Of a stretch of 37,278 nucleotides of DNA, positions 8,837 to 18,140 are shown piece after piece. How positions within the stretch are numbered: the stretch's first letter is position 1; every line of letters begins with the position of its first letter. The translations under genes were made by a program, and so were the position numbers. Below the pieces are notes generated by a model. The model saw only the letters and a list, made by a program, of their open reading frames with translations, ran no database searches and was not told where the DNA came from. The DNA is from Bacteriovoracaceae bacterium (GTDB lineage Bacteria; Bdellovibrionota; Bacteriovoracia; Bacteriovoracales; Bacteriovoracaceae). The stretch is taken from the NCBI GenBank assembly GCA_021732585.1, contig JAKFUR010000071.1, positions 1 to 37,278 on the forward strand, given 5' to 3'.

Positions 8837-9552
8837 GTTCGTAAACAGATCCGTACAAAATCATTGCTGTTTTCTTGCGATACGAGGCTGAAGCCTTTTT
8901 CTTTAAATGTTTTAATCACATCTTCCGCTGTCAGTCTTATCTTACGATAAGAACTGGTTCGTAACGTCCAGCCCTGCGACGTCTTTTCATGAACGGCATC
9001 GATGACTTCAATGTGGGTGCTGCCGAAAAACATGAAACAATCAAAAATACGATTTTCTTCTTCGCGCACCATGACGCCGCGGCCGGTATTCTTAGCATCT
9101 TTTGTGAAATCACGGAATGAAACGACAAACTGCCCGCCCGGTCGCATGATGGTGTGAATATGACCGGCAAATGCAGCGAGCTCTTCCTGTGATCCGAGAT
9201 GCGCTAAGCTGTCGCCCATACAAACGCAAGTTTCAACTGGAGCAAGCGGGCGATAGGTACGCATGTCTTTGTTGGTAGTACGAATCGTCGCGTGCCCTTT
9301 GCGGATTTTTAGGGCTTCTAGAATAGCCGCGCTGGTGTCGACAGCTTCCACTTGATAACCAAGTTTCAATAAAGCGGCACTATGAACACCGTGGCCTGCG
9401 CCGAGATCGAGCGCCTTTGCGCCTGGTTTACTGGCACGAAGCACTTTTGCCAAATAGGCTTTCTCTGTTTCGACGAGGACATCAAACTCGCCAGCAATCC
9501 ATGTATAGAGGGGGGCAAGAAACTGATCGTAGTGGCTTATTACGTTACTCAT
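8833..9552 (-). CDS. Class I SAM-dependent methyltransferase
   Basis: ALDLGAGHGVHSAALLKLGYQVEAVDTS motif I/II; VCMGDSLAHL; RPGGQFVVSFRDF. Confidence 0.88.
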   Translation of the reverse strand: MSNVISHYDQFLAPLYTWIAGEFDVLVETEKAYLAKVLRASKPGAKALDLGAGHGVHSAALLKLGYQVEAVDTSAAILEALKIRKGHATIRTTNKDMRTYRPLAPVETCVCMGDSLAHLGSQEELAAFAGHIHTIMRPGGQFVVSFRDFTKDAKNTGRGVMVREEENRIFDCFMFFGSTHIEVIDAVHEKTSQGWTLRTSSYRKIRLTAEDVIKTFKEKGFSLVSQENSNDFVRICLRT

Positions 9553-9566
9553 ATTCTAATTATAGA

Positions 9567-10139
9567 CTAGGAATAGCGCTGGTCCAGCTTGAATTTTTCA
9601 GGACAACAAGGGTGCACGCTGCGATAGAAGTCCATAATGGTTCGCATATCTTTCTCAAAGTCAGTCGGATGTATGACAAGACCAATGCCTGCATGCTTGG
9701 TTTTATAGTCGGCAAAGGCCAAGGCCAGCGGGACGTTTGCCTTATGGGCAATATGCCAAAAGCCTGATTTCCATTCACTTGCAGCACTGCGCGTTCCTTC
9801 AGGTGCAATCATGATGGAGATGTCCTCATTGTCCTCGAAAAGATGGGCCATGAGATCGGTGCTGCTGCTCACCACACCCGCCTTGATCTTGTTGCGATCA
9901 ATGCCGATGGCGCCGATCGGACGAAGGACGAGGCCCAGCGGAAATCTGAGCCACTCTTTTTTTATGACGAATTTTGCGTTCAGACCTGAACGGTACACGA
10001 GGGTCATGGCGGGAACAAAATCCCAGTTCGAAGTGTGTGGTGCACCCACGATTACAAATGAGCGAACACCCTGTGGGAGATTCTGCGAGTAACGCCAACC
10101 CATCAGATTAAATATTTGGCTGCAGACGAATTTAATCAT
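9567..10139 (-). CDS. PlsC-like 1-acyl-glycerol-3-phosphate acyltransferase family protein
   Basis: GAPHTSNWDFVPAMTLVY (Hx4D-type motif) and IMIAPEGTRSAASEWKSGFWHIAHKANVPLALA (EGTR motif). Confidence 0.88.
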   Translation of the reverse strand: MIKFVCSQIFNLMGWRYSQNLPQGVRSFVIVGAPHTSNWDFVPAMTLVYRSGLNAKFVIKKEWLRFPLGLVLRPIGAIGIDRNKIKAGVVSSSTDLMAHLFEDNEDISIMIAPEGTRSAASEWKSGFWHIAHKANVPLALAFADYKTKHAGIGLVIHPTDFEKDMRTIMDFYRSVHPCCPEKFKLDQRYS

Positions 10140-11587
10140 GCGATGAAGCGCTCATTTAAAAACTGCAAAAAGTTATCAGGGGAGAGTGGGCGTCCTGTGG
10201 CCTGAGAAATTATTTGGGGCGCCGGCATCCCGCGGCCATAGCGATGAACGTTTTCCTTGAGCCAAGTACACACCTCAGCCAGTTTGCCGGTTTCAACACG
10301 CGATGAAAGATCGGGGAATTTTTCTTTTAGACTCGCATGCAGTTGGCAAGAAATCATGGTCCCCAAGAGATAACTCGGAAAATAACCGAAGGCTCCACTC
10401 GACCAGTGCGAGTCTTGCAGAATACCGACGGAGTCATCCGGAGGAGTGACACCCAAGTAGTTTTGATAGGCCTTGTTCCAAGCGTCGGGCAGTTGCTGAA
10501 CTGAGAGTGTGCCATTAAAAATGGCGAGTTCGAGTTCAAAACGAATCATCACATGCATCCCGTAGGTGACAGGATCAGATTCAGTGCGAATGAGAGACGG
10601 TTTCACCACACTGGCGAGTGTAAAGAGATCCTGTGCGCTCCAGCCTTTGATGTATTCAGGAGCGTTTTTGTCATACCAGCCATGAACCCAACGGAAGAAT
10701 TCCGGTGACGTCGCCAGACACACTTCCCAGAGACGAGACTGAGATTCGTGCATGTCCATGCCATTGGCCTGATTGAGTGGTGTGCCTACATGTTCGGCAG
10801 GAATTTGATTTTCATAGAGCCCATGCCCGAGTTCATGCACCGTCGACATCAACGACATGAGAGGATCGTCTACGTTATAGCGTGTTGTGATCCGCACGTC
10901 GCTCGGATGAAGATTGGTACAAAACGGATGCACCGAGCGGGCTTGTACGAGTTGATCGGCAGGAAAACCCATCCACGCCACGACGTCATGACAAATCTTT
11001 TCTTGGATCTCGATTGGCACAGACCACTTCTTGTCCATGGGCTTTTTGCGACGACTGATGAGTTCTTGCAGCTTTGGCCGAAGCTCATCGAAAAGTTTTT
11101 TGATCATCGCCGAGGTCATACCCGGTGAATAATCATCCAACAAAGCATCGTAAGGGTCTTTCCCTTGAGCGTAAAAGCTCGCTTGTTCACGGGAGAGACG
11201 AATCATTTTTTCAAGGTGAGGAGCAAAGATCGAAAAGTTTTTTTCTTTTTTCGCCGTGACCCAACCTTCATGAGCGAGAGCTGAAGCCTCGCTCATTTCC
11301 TCTACAAGTTTTTGCGGCAGGAGAGTTTTCTTTTCGATGTCTTTGATGGCACAGCGCAAAGCTTCTTTCTCTAACTCGTTCGCAGCATTCTTGAGTGCAG
11401 TTTGAGCTGAAGTGAAATAATCGGGATGCACCATTTTCTCATGAAGCAGACCTGCAAAGAACCCCATGGTCTCAGCACGCCAAGCGGCTGCACCTTTGGG
11501 CATTTGAGTTTCAAAGTCCCAGTGAACAAGGGCGTAGGCAGAGCCGAGATGGGCCAATTCGCGAGAGAGCTCGTAGTAGTTTTTCAT
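10136..11587 (-). CDS. Carboxypeptidase M32 (Taq-type metallocarboxypeptidase)
   Basis: HELGHGLYENQ zinc motif, DVRITTRYNVDDPLMSLMSTVHE and GYFPSYLLGTMISCQL are M32 signatures; ATGA overlap with the downstream acyltransferase. Confidence 0.95.
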   Translation of the reverse strand: MKNYYELSRELAHLGSAYALVHWDFETQMPKGAAAWRAETMGFFAGLLHEKMVHPDYFTSAQTALKNAANELEKEALRCAIKDIEKKTLLPQKLVEEMSEASALAHEGWVTAKKEKNFSIFAPHLEKMIRLSREQASFYAQGKDPYDALLDDYSPGMTSAMIKKLFDELRPKLQELISRRKKPMDKKWSVPIEIQEKICHDVVAWMGFPADQLVQARSVHPFCTNLHPSDVRITTRYNVDDPLMSLMSTVHELGHGLYENQIPAEHVGTPLNQANGMDMHESQSRLWEVCLATSPEFFRWVHGWYDKNAPEYIKGWSAQDLFTLASVVKPSLIRTESDPVTYGMHVMIRFELELAIFNGTLSVQQLPDAWNKAYQNYLGVTPPDDSVGILQDSHWSSGAFGYFPSYLLGTMISCQLHASLKEKFPDLSSRVETGKLAEVCTWLKENVHRYGRGMPAPQIISQATGRPLSPDNFLQFLNERFIA

Positions 11588-11628
11588 GCTAGAATTCTAC
11601 AACTTTTAGGAAAAATCAGGAGAAAGAT

Positions 11629-11946
11629 ATGTGGGCCTGGGGCATGTTGTTATTGGCAGGATTGTTCGAAGTGGCATGGGCTTACTATCTCAAGGCGTCG
11701 CAGGGCCTCTCCTTGCTTATCCCTACACTTCTCTTTGTTGTGACGCTCTCAATCAGTATGGGACTACTCGGATTTTCGGTTCGTACCATCCCGCTGGGCG
11801 TCGCCTATCCGGTTTGGACGGGAGTGGGGGCGGTTGGTTCTGTGGTGGTAGGCAGTTTGCTTTTCGCAGAACCCCTAAGTGCAATGAAAGTGCTCTTCCT
11901 AGGATTCATCGTGGTGGGGATCGTCGGTCTTAAGGCCGTGAGTTAG
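11629..11946 (+). CDS. SMR-family transporter, SugE/Gdx-like
   Basis: 105 aa, four TM segments; LAGLFEVAWAYYLKAS and GVAYPVWTGVGAVGSVVVG typical of SMR. Whether it exports guanidinium cannot be read from sequence alone. Confidence 0.88.
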   Translation: MWAWGMLLLAGLFEVAWAYYLKASQGLSLLIPTLLFVVTLSISMGLLGFSVRTIPLGVAYPVWTGVGAVGSVVVGSLLFAEPLSAMKVLFLGFIVVGIVGLKAVS

Positions 11947-12218
11947 TCCACCAACGCGACAAGATCCGTGACGTCTGAGAGCTCGTCTTCAGTCATGTCC
12001 CAATCCATCGCCTCCATCATGGCAACGGCTTCTTGATCAAGGGCCGCATTGCGATTCTGCACGTTGATGGTCACGATCACCGCCACAGCAACAGCTGCAC
12101 TGGCCGTGAGTGGCAACCACCATGAGCGGGCAGTTGGCGCCTTGAGTGGGCGAGGGGAGGCGAGCACCGGTTTGTGTTCACGCATGAAGTGATCGAGTTT
12201 TTCAAATTCATTTTTCAT
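11943..12218 (-). CDS. Small single-TM protein, putative anti-sigma factor
   Basis: 91 aa, one TM segment (LTASAAVAVAVIVTI), ATGA overlap with the upstream ECF sigma gene. Confidence 0.6.
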   Translation of the reverse strand: MKNEFEKLDHFMREHKPVLASPRPLKAPTARSWWLPLTASAAVAVAVIVTINVQNRNAALDQEAVAMMEAMDWDMTEDELSDVTDLVALVD

Positions 12219-12715
12219 ACAGTAAATCCTTTCGCAACGAGCTTGGGACGAAGTTTTCCTTTGGCAGTAAACAAACGGGATTTCACGGTGCCCTGGGGAA
12301 TGCCGAGAATCTTCGCGATCTCGTTCAAATCCAAATCCTCATAATAGTGCAGTATCAACAAGGCCCGTGGCTCTTCTTCTAATTCGAGTAACGCTTCTTT
12401 TACCGCGCGGGTTTCAGGAGTCTCACCTTCCGCCGCATTAAGCGAATCAGGATCAAGCGCGACAAAAGTCTTTCCGCCATGACCGCGTAACCAATCTCTC
12501 GCGGTATTGAGGGCCACAGTATAAACCCAGGTCTTCAAGGTGCTTTTGAACGCAAACGTGGGCAGCGCTTTCCATGCTTTGATAAAAGCATCTTGCGTGA
12601 GTTCTTCGGCGACATGATGATTTCCGCCGACCATCCCCTGCAAGAAACGTCGTACGCCCCCTGCTTGGGAGGCGTAGAGCGCTTGAAAGGCTTCTTCGCT
12701 CTTAGAAATGATCAT
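12215..12715 (-). CDS. ECF-type RNA polymerase sigma factor (sigma-70 family)
   Basis: Region 2 (AEELTQDAFIKAWKALPTF...TWVYTVALNTARDWLR) and region 4 (LHYYEDLDLNEIAKILGIPQGTVKSRLFTAKGKLR). Confidence 0.95.
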   Translation of the reverse strand: MIISKSEEAFQALYASQAGGVRRFLQGMVGGNHHVAEELTQDAFIKAWKALPTFAFKSTLKTWVYTVALNTARDWLRGHGGKTFVALDPDSLNAAEGETPETRAVKEALLELEEEPRALLILHYYEDLDLNEIAKILGIPQGTVKSRLFTAKGKLRPKLVAKGFTV

Positions 12716-12718
12716 GGA

Positions 12719-13174
12719 CTATTCCATATCTCCGTCGACTTCCTTGTCATGTTTCTTACGACGTTTTTCAAATTTCTCGCGGAACATCTTTCGTTTTTCG
12801 TGAAACTTCGCTCGTTGAGATTCATTCAATAAAGAGCGGATCTCGAGCATGGTTTCAAATCCACCACGGTGATGAGCCGCTTGCGCTGTTTGTAATTCTT
12901 CAAACTTCGTCTTCAATTCATCGTTGCTCGCTTTCGGATTTCTTACCGTAGAATGGAAGGCTTCACGGGCTGCCTTCACTTTAGCTCGCGCTTCTCTTTG
13001 GTTCTCTTTTTTCTTCTTACGAATCTCTTTCATTTTTGCGAGTTGCTCATCTGAAAGACCGAGCTCCTTGCGCATCTGTTCTCCGCGCTTTTCGCCTTCT
13101 TTCTTCTTGCTCGCGCCTGCGAAGGCTACTGAGGTCACCAGTATGAGGGCCATAAATAACGATAGATTCTTCAT
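12719..13174 (-). CDS. Spy/CpxP/CnrX-like periplasmic protein (LTxxQ-like repeats)
   Basis: Signal peptide MKNLSLFMALILVTSVAFA; helical charged body with LSDEQLAKM and LLNESQRAKF motifs. Confidence 0.75.
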   Translation of the reverse strand: MKNLSLFMALILVTSVAFAGASKKKEGEKRGEQMRKELGLSDEQLAKMKEIRKKKKENQREARAKVKAAREAFHSTVRNPKASNDELKTKFEELQTAQAAHHRGGFETMLEIRSLLNESQRAKFHEKRKMFREKFEKRRKKHDKEVDGDME

Positions 13175-13218
13175 TCGGTTCTCCTTGGTGGTGCCTCATC
13201 AAAAGACACTCATACCCC

Positions 13219-13247
13219 TTAGACGTAGGATAAGGCCGAAAGGTTCA
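13219..13247 (-). promoter_or_regulatory. ECF-sigma-type promoter upstream of the spy-like/ECF/anti-sigma operon
   Basis: Reverse strand TGAACCT (13247-13241) - 15 nt - CGTCTAA (13225-13219), an AAC-type -35 and CGTC-type -10. Confidence 0.75.
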
Positions 13248-13358
13248 CGGGCCTAGAAACTAAATAAAAACGGGTAGTTAACCACCATGGCCGAGAGAAC
13301 TGTTTTTGACGCATAAAGGCATAAATCTCCATGTCTTCCAGGAAATGTGAATGCACTG

Positions 13359-13378
13359 CGATAATAATATGATTATCG
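13359..13378. promoter_or_regulatory. Inverted repeat, Fur-box-like operator candidate
   Basis: CGATAAT-AATATG-ATTATCG, perfect 7-bp arms, ~50 bp upstream of the lipoprotein start. Confidence 0.45.
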
Positions 13379-13429
13379 GGATGTTCTGGGAGGGGCATCC
13401 TTCAACGATGGAACCAAGGAAGGTGCCAC

Positions 13430-14158
13430 TTGAAGACTACTCTCTCTTTACTCGTTCTCTGCCTTTTTCTCACGGCCTGTAACCCCAAAGATGTCACAGA
13501 TACCTGCGCACAAACGGCGCAAGCCGAAGACACGGAAGGTAACACTGTCACTGAATGTCCGGTTCCTACTCCAGGCGGCAACGACACCACACCAGATGAA
13601 GACGATGATGTTGTGGTCACTCCACCCGATGATACAGTCGGACCGAACGTTCCTGCGAAAGCCGCTCTTTTCAATTCCAGCGTAAGTTTCACGAATTTTC
13701 AATCGGCCGACATCGACAAGGTCGAACAGGCGTTGAACTTCATTCAGAAGATTGTGCGGACGACAGAGTTTCGTGACCGCGTTCTCAACCACACTTACCA
13801 AGGTGTGAAACAGTTCGTGGACAACAACGGACTCACCAATGAACAGATTTATGAAAAGTTTTTGGATGGCAAAGAGACGCTCTTACCGGTGATTGATAAT
13901 CAGATGGATCTGCAGCTCGAGCTCTATGCAAACTACTCGACCAGCACGGTGGGTTACACCTACGCGAATACGACAAAGATTTGGATGAACCGAAAATACT
14001 TCGATGTTTACGATCCGGAAGAAGTGGCGCGAAATGTATTCCATGAGTGGACGCATAAGCTCGGCTTCGGTCATGACTCTTCGTCCACATCGCGCCGTCC
14101 GTACTCAGTTCCCTATGCAGTAGGTAACATCATTCAAGATCTAGCTTACAAGTTATAG
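13430..14158 (+). CDS. Lipoprotein with metzincin-type zinc motif, putative metalloprotease
   Basis: Lipobox LCLFLTAC; HEWTHKLGFGH (HExxHxxGxxH) at 14042-14074; TTG start with AAGGAAGG upstream. Confidence 0.7.
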   Translation: MKTTLSLLVLCLFLTACNPKDVTDTCAQTAQAEDTEGNTVTECPVPTPGGNDTTPDEDDDVVVTPPDDTVGPNVPAKAALFNSSVSFTNFQSADIDKVEQALNFIQKIVRTTEFRDRVLNHTYQGVKQFVDNNGLTNEQIYEKFLDGKETLLPVIDNQMDLQLELYANYSTSTVGYTYANTTKIWMNRKYFDVYDPEEVARNVFHEWTHKLGFGHDSSSTSRRPYSVPYAVGNIIQDLAYKL

Positions 14159-15013
14159 TTGAACGAGTAGCAGACTCATTCCAGAAACAACAATCCATAA
14201 CGACAATCCGAAAGCGAGTGGGGACCAACCCACTCGCTTAAGGTTGTCTTTATTCATTTGCAGGCCAATCAAAAAAAGCGTCATACCAAAGCCGATCTTC
14301 GCTAGCATCTGTGTGTGCGGTCTTAAGATAGCGAGCGCAGGGACGAACGTGAAGAGAGTCGAGACAGCAAGAAACACGACAATCACCCACGGCACCTGGA
14401 TTTTTTTCTTCTGCGCCGATTTGTAGAAGAGTGCGATGACGAAGCAGATGGGTACAATCCACAACGAACGCGTGAGTTTCGTGACCGTCGCAAGCTCCAG
14501 CGCTTTCTCTCCATATAGCGATGCAGCTGCGAGCACTGAGCTGGTGTCATGAATGGCCAGTGCTGCCCAAAGTCCAAATTGCTCTTGCGTGAGTTGCAAC
14601 CATTGACCGAGCGGTGGGAACACGTAGATCGCCACGGCATTAAGAATAAAAACCACACTCATACTTACGGCCATGGAAAGCGCAGAGGCATTGATAACTG
14701 GAGCCACCGCTGCCATGGCACTACCGCCACAGATCGCAGTTCCCGTCGTCATTAAGAGACTTTGTTCACGATCCACTTTAAAAACACGCGCAAGCAGATG
14801 ACCAAAAATAAATGTCCCAGCGATGCTGATCGCTGTCAGATGAGTGTGCTCAAGGGAGTTTTTTCCCAAGGTTTGCAAAGTGAGCCCGGCACCAAGTAAC
14901 GCCACACTCAGAAACAGACAACGTGAGCCCCAGATTTTTGCCAGCGCACGGTGACGGTCAGTGAGCGGAAGAGTGAGTCCTAAAATGAGACCGATCAAAA
15001 GAGCGTAATGCAT
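14153..15013 (-). CDS. YeiH/UPF0324 family putative sulfate exporter
   Basis: LGAGLTLQTLG, TGTAICGGSAMAAVAPVI and KIGFGMTLFLIGLQMN are typical of the YeiH family. Confidence 0.88.
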   Translation of the reverse strand: MHYALLIGLILGLTLPLTDRHRALAKIWGSRCLFLSVALLGAGLTLQTLGKNSLEHTHLTAISIAGTFIFGHLLARVFKVDREQSLLMTTGTAICGGSAMAAVAPVINASALSMAVSMSVVFILNAVAIYVFPPLGQWLQLTQEQFGLWAALAIHDTSSVLAAASLYGEKALELATVTKLTRSLWIVPICFVIALFYKSAQKKKIQVPWVIVVFLAVSTLFTFVPALAILRPHTQMLAKIGFGMTLFLIGLQMNKDNLKRVGWSPLAFGLSLWIVVSGMSLLLVQL

Positions 15014-15835
15014 TTACAGCATCCACGCATGGATAAGAACTGCAATGGAGGCCATCGTCAAAACAATACCCAGCATGGTTTCAACTGTTGTCGCTTTGAT
15101 TTTTCCTGCCACCTTATTCCCAATGAGTGAGCCGCAGAAAAACGCACCACCCAGTGGCAAGGCAAGATTCCAATCCATCCGCCCCAGCTTCCAGTGTGAA
15201 AATGCAGCGGTGGCGCTGGTGAACACGATCATGAAAAGTGCTGTGGCGGTGGCCCGCCTTGCAGGCATGCGAAAAATTTTGAGCATCACGGGCGTCTTGA
15301 TAATGCCGCCACCAATCCCAAACATGCCCGCGAGTACGCCCGAGACGAGGCCAAAAAATCCAATCGCAGGAATTCCTGCACGGTAAGTGACCTCACCATT
15401 TGATCGCTCAATCACCGGTGGAATTTTATTAATGCGATCAAAAGGCCCTTCGGTCGTCAGATTGGGCTTTCCTTTAAGAATCCGCCAGCCCATGAACGCC
15501 ACCAACATGGCAAACAATGTCTCCATCGGTTGCACGGGTAAAAGCGTGCTGAGGTAAGCACCTAGGACAGCTCCCACGAGCGTAGGGATCTCCAGAGTGA
15601 TACCAGCGAAGTAATCGATGTGTTTGGCACGGGCGTTCAACATAGAAGAGAGGAGTGAGGAGGGAAGTAAGCAAAACGTAACCACGGCAATCGCTGTCGT
15701 GAGAGGCACATCAAAAATCAGCACAAGAATGGGCACCATGAATACGCCACCACCCAGACCCACGAGCGTGCCGATCATGCTGAGAAAAATACCCAAGGGA
15801 AATGCGAAGGCCCACTGAAGGAGCGTTAATGTCAT
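15014..15835 (-). CDS. TauE/SafE family sulfite/sulfur-anion exporter
   Basis: GTLVGLGGGVFMVPILVLIF and GVLAGMFGIGGGIIKTPVMLKIFRMPARRATATALF duplicated TauE/SafE motifs. Confidence 0.93.
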   Translation of the reverse strand: MTLTLLQWAFAFPLGIFLSMIGTLVGLGGGVFMVPILVLIFDVPLTTAIAVVTFCLLPSSLLSSMLNARAKHIDYFAGITLEIPTLVGAVLGAYLSTLLPVQPMETLFAMLVAFMGWRILKGKPNLTTEGPFDRINKIPPVIERSNGEVTYRAGIPAIGFFGLVSGVLAGMFGIGGGIIKTPVMLKIFRMPARRATATALFMIVFTSATAAFSHWKLGRMDWNLALPLGGAFFCGSLIGNKVAGKIKATTVETMLGIVLTMASIAVLIHAWML

Positions 15836-15856
15836 ACAGTGATTATGGGAGAGAGA

Positions 15857-15891
15857 AGGAGAAAAAGAAAGGGCACCCGTGTCGGGTGCCC
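15857..15891 (-). terminator. Rho-independent terminator of the S8 peptidase gene
   Basis: Stem GGGCACCC-GTGTC-GGGTGCCC (15871-15891) followed on the minus strand by TTTCTTTTTCTCC. Confidence 0.88.
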
Positions 15892-15901
15892 AAGATAATT
15901 C

Positions 15902-17200
15902 TTAGTAGCGAGAGATTTGTTCAGCGGCTTTTTGTAGATTCAGACGACCGCCAGACACGGTCTTTCCTTTGAGATCAGCAAGCGGTTCCACCGTTGAGAG
16001 CATAATTTTCTTTAATTCCGCAGCAGCTTTCGCTGGCTGAGACTTCGATAAAGCCGTGAAGGCCGGTGATGCCACGCTGTGAAGGAACGCGACCGCGCCT
16101 GCGACGTGAGGAGTGGCCATGGATGTACCGGTCAGGTTGCGAGCTTGGTTCCCTGGAACAGTTGAGAATACATCTGTGCCTGGAGCGCCTAAGTCGACAT
16201 GAGTTTTACCCCAACCTGCTTGGCGATAGATTTTGTCTTCTTTCGTCGTGTTCGTTACAGAGATGATGTAGTTCGATTCACAGCTCGTTGGTAGGTCACC
16301 CGTGGCATCGATATCCCAGGCTTGGTTGGCCGTCGCTGCTGCGGAGAGAATTCCTACTTGGCCCATGGCCTCGTAGACATCATTCCATACTTTGTACTGT
16401 GCTTCTGAACATTTGGCTCCGTCGACACCGAAACTTGAGTTTGTCGATACAACATTCGCACCTTTCTTACCACCTGATGCGAGCCAGGCTTTCTTCTGTT
16501 CAAGCACGTAGTTGTAACCGCGAAGAACAACCGCTGTGTCGCCCGAAGAAGCGGCCACTGGCATGATTTTTACGTCCCAGTTTACACCAGCGACGTGTTT
16601 GCCGTTGTTACCTTCAGCTCCGACGATGCCTGACACGTGAGTGCCGTGCATGCCGGCGGGAATTGTGCCGTTTGAGTTGTAGCCGTTCCAGCCGTTCACA
16701 TCATCGATGTAACCGTTGCCATCATTGTCTTTGCCGTCACCAGCAATCTCGCCAGCGTTGACCCAGATGTTCGCTTTCAAGTCTTCGTGATTGATGTCAG
16801 TGCCGTTATCAACAACCGCCACCACGATATCGTCACCGTCTGTGTTGTTACCGCCGGTACCAATGTCCCAAGCAGCCGCTGCACCGATTTTTTGTGGGCC
16901 CCACTGCTGTGACCAAGAAGCATCATTAGGAGTGGCGCGTGAGCGCAGTTGCATTTTGCTATTTTCCATCACGCCTTCAGCGCCGAGTTTTTCAGCGGCC
17001 GCGAGGCTTGCTGTCACACTCTTGTTGCTGTCAGAGATGAGGTAGATGCCAAGGGACGGTACCAAAGCTTCCTTCACAGTGAAGCCCGCGAGGCTGAGAG
17101 ATTTTTGATTGAGGTTTGGCATCTTAACGATCACATCAGCAGCGTGAGCAACTGAAGAGAGAAGAAGTCCTGTGGCAAGGGCGTTGCGAATGATAGACAA
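15902..17200 (-). CDS. Secreted S8 family (subtilisin-like) serine peptidase
   Basis: Catalytic triad contexts VAVVDNGTDINHEDL (Asp), GMHGTHVSGIVGAEGNNG (His), LTGTSMATPHVAGAVAFL (Ser); signal peptide. Confidence 0.96.
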   Translation of the reverse strand: MSIIRNALATGLLLSSVAHAADVIVKMPNLNQKSLSLAGFTVKEALVPSLGIYLISDSNKSVTASLAAAEKLGAEGVMENSKMQLRSRATPNDASWSQQWGPQKIGAAAAWDIGTGGNNTDGDDIVVAVVDNGTDINHEDLKANIWVNAGEIAGDGKDNDGNGYIDDVNGWNGYNSNGTIPAGMHGTHVSGIVGAEGNNGKHVAGVNWDVKIMPVAASSGDTAVVLRGYNYVLEQKKAWLASGGKKGANVVSTNSSFGVDGAKCSEAQYKVWNDVYEAMGQVGILSAAATANQAWDIDATGDLPTSCESNYIISVTNTTKEDKIYRQAGWGKTHVDLGAPGTDVFSTVPGNQARNLTGTSMATPHVAGAVAFLHSVASPAFTALSKSQPAKAAAELKKIMLSTVEPLADLKGKTVSGGRLNLQKAAEQISRY

Positions 17201-17366
17201 GCGATCCTCCTTGATCGTCTCGAGACTGCATCCTGCAGAAGCGATATCCTTTAATTATCCCCAGCTCTGAGATGTGAGAAACGGGGCAGTATGTGCCTCA
17301 GATTTCAGTCTATTCAGAAGGTTATGAGATAGAATGTGAGGAGAATTTGGTGACAGGTTTTTGACT

Positions 17367-18140
17367 CTAGCGGAAAAATTTGCCGGAAAGGATTTCAATC
17401 GGAGTACGAGGAGCGAATTGAACTAGTTTTGAGGTTAGCCAGTTGAGAAATCCTGGAATCACTTCGCGCTGTTTTTTCTCAAGGCCTCTGAGTCCAATGC
17501 GTGCAACAGTTTCTGCGCTCATGGAAAAAATCTCGGCCCGCTTATCTAGATGATTGATTTCGGCTTTGCTCATGAACCCGGTTTTGGTCGGTCCAGGGCA
17601 AAGTGCCGTCACAGAAATACCGTGCGCCTTCCATTCATGATGAAGCGCCCGCGAGAATGAAAGGGCATAGGACTTAGTAGCGGCATAAACGGCGAAAGTA
17701 GGTATCGCTTGAAACGCAGCTGTGCTCGCCACATGCATAACGGCGGAGGGACGCTGCTTCAGTAAAGGAAAAAATTCAGCGGTGAGTTCAGTCAATCCAC
17801 GCACATTCAAATCGATGGTGGCGAGATTACCCGCGAGATTTTTCTCATTCAATTCGCCCCAATGACCAACACCTGCATTGTTGATGAGTGCGTCGACTGG
17901 GAATTTATTGTGCTCACACCACTCACGCACACGACGGGCCTCGCCTGCCCTAGAGAGATCGGCGGCGAGGACATGGCATTCAATTTTATATTGGGATTTA
18001 AGGCGTTGAGCGAGTTCCTCAAGACGGTTTTGATTGCGCGCGACTAACAAAAGATGAGTGTTCTTTTGTGCAAGTTGTTCTGCGAGGGCTTCGCCGATTC
18101 CGGCACTGGCCCCCGTGACAATGGCCGCTTGAAATTTCAT
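17367..18140 (-). CDS. Short-chain dehydrogenase/reductase (SDR)
   Basis: TGASAGIGEALA cofactor motif, NNAG, YAATKSYALSFSRAL (YxxxK). Confidence 0.95.
   Translation of the reverse strand: MKFQAAIVTGASAGIGEALAEQLAQKNTHLLLVARNQNRLEELAQRLKSQYKIECHVLAADLSRAGEARRVREWCEHNKFPVDALINNAGVGHWGELNEKNLAGNLATIDLNVRGLTELTAEFFPLLKQRPSAVMHVASTAAFQAIPTFAVYAATKSYALSFSRALHHEWKAHGISVTALCPGPTKTGFMSKAEINHLDKRAEIFSMSAETVARIGLRGLEKKQREVIPGFLNWLTSKLVQFAPRTPIEILSGKFFR

Noticed and set aside
9431-9452. CTGGCACGAAGCACTTTTGC as a second sigma-54 promoter
   Set aside because: GG-to-GC spacing is too long and it lies inside a methyltransferase coding region.
15045-15386. ORF 15045..15386 (+) inside the TauE/SafE gene
   Set aside because: Antisense shadow of a well-supported gene; no start context or domain.
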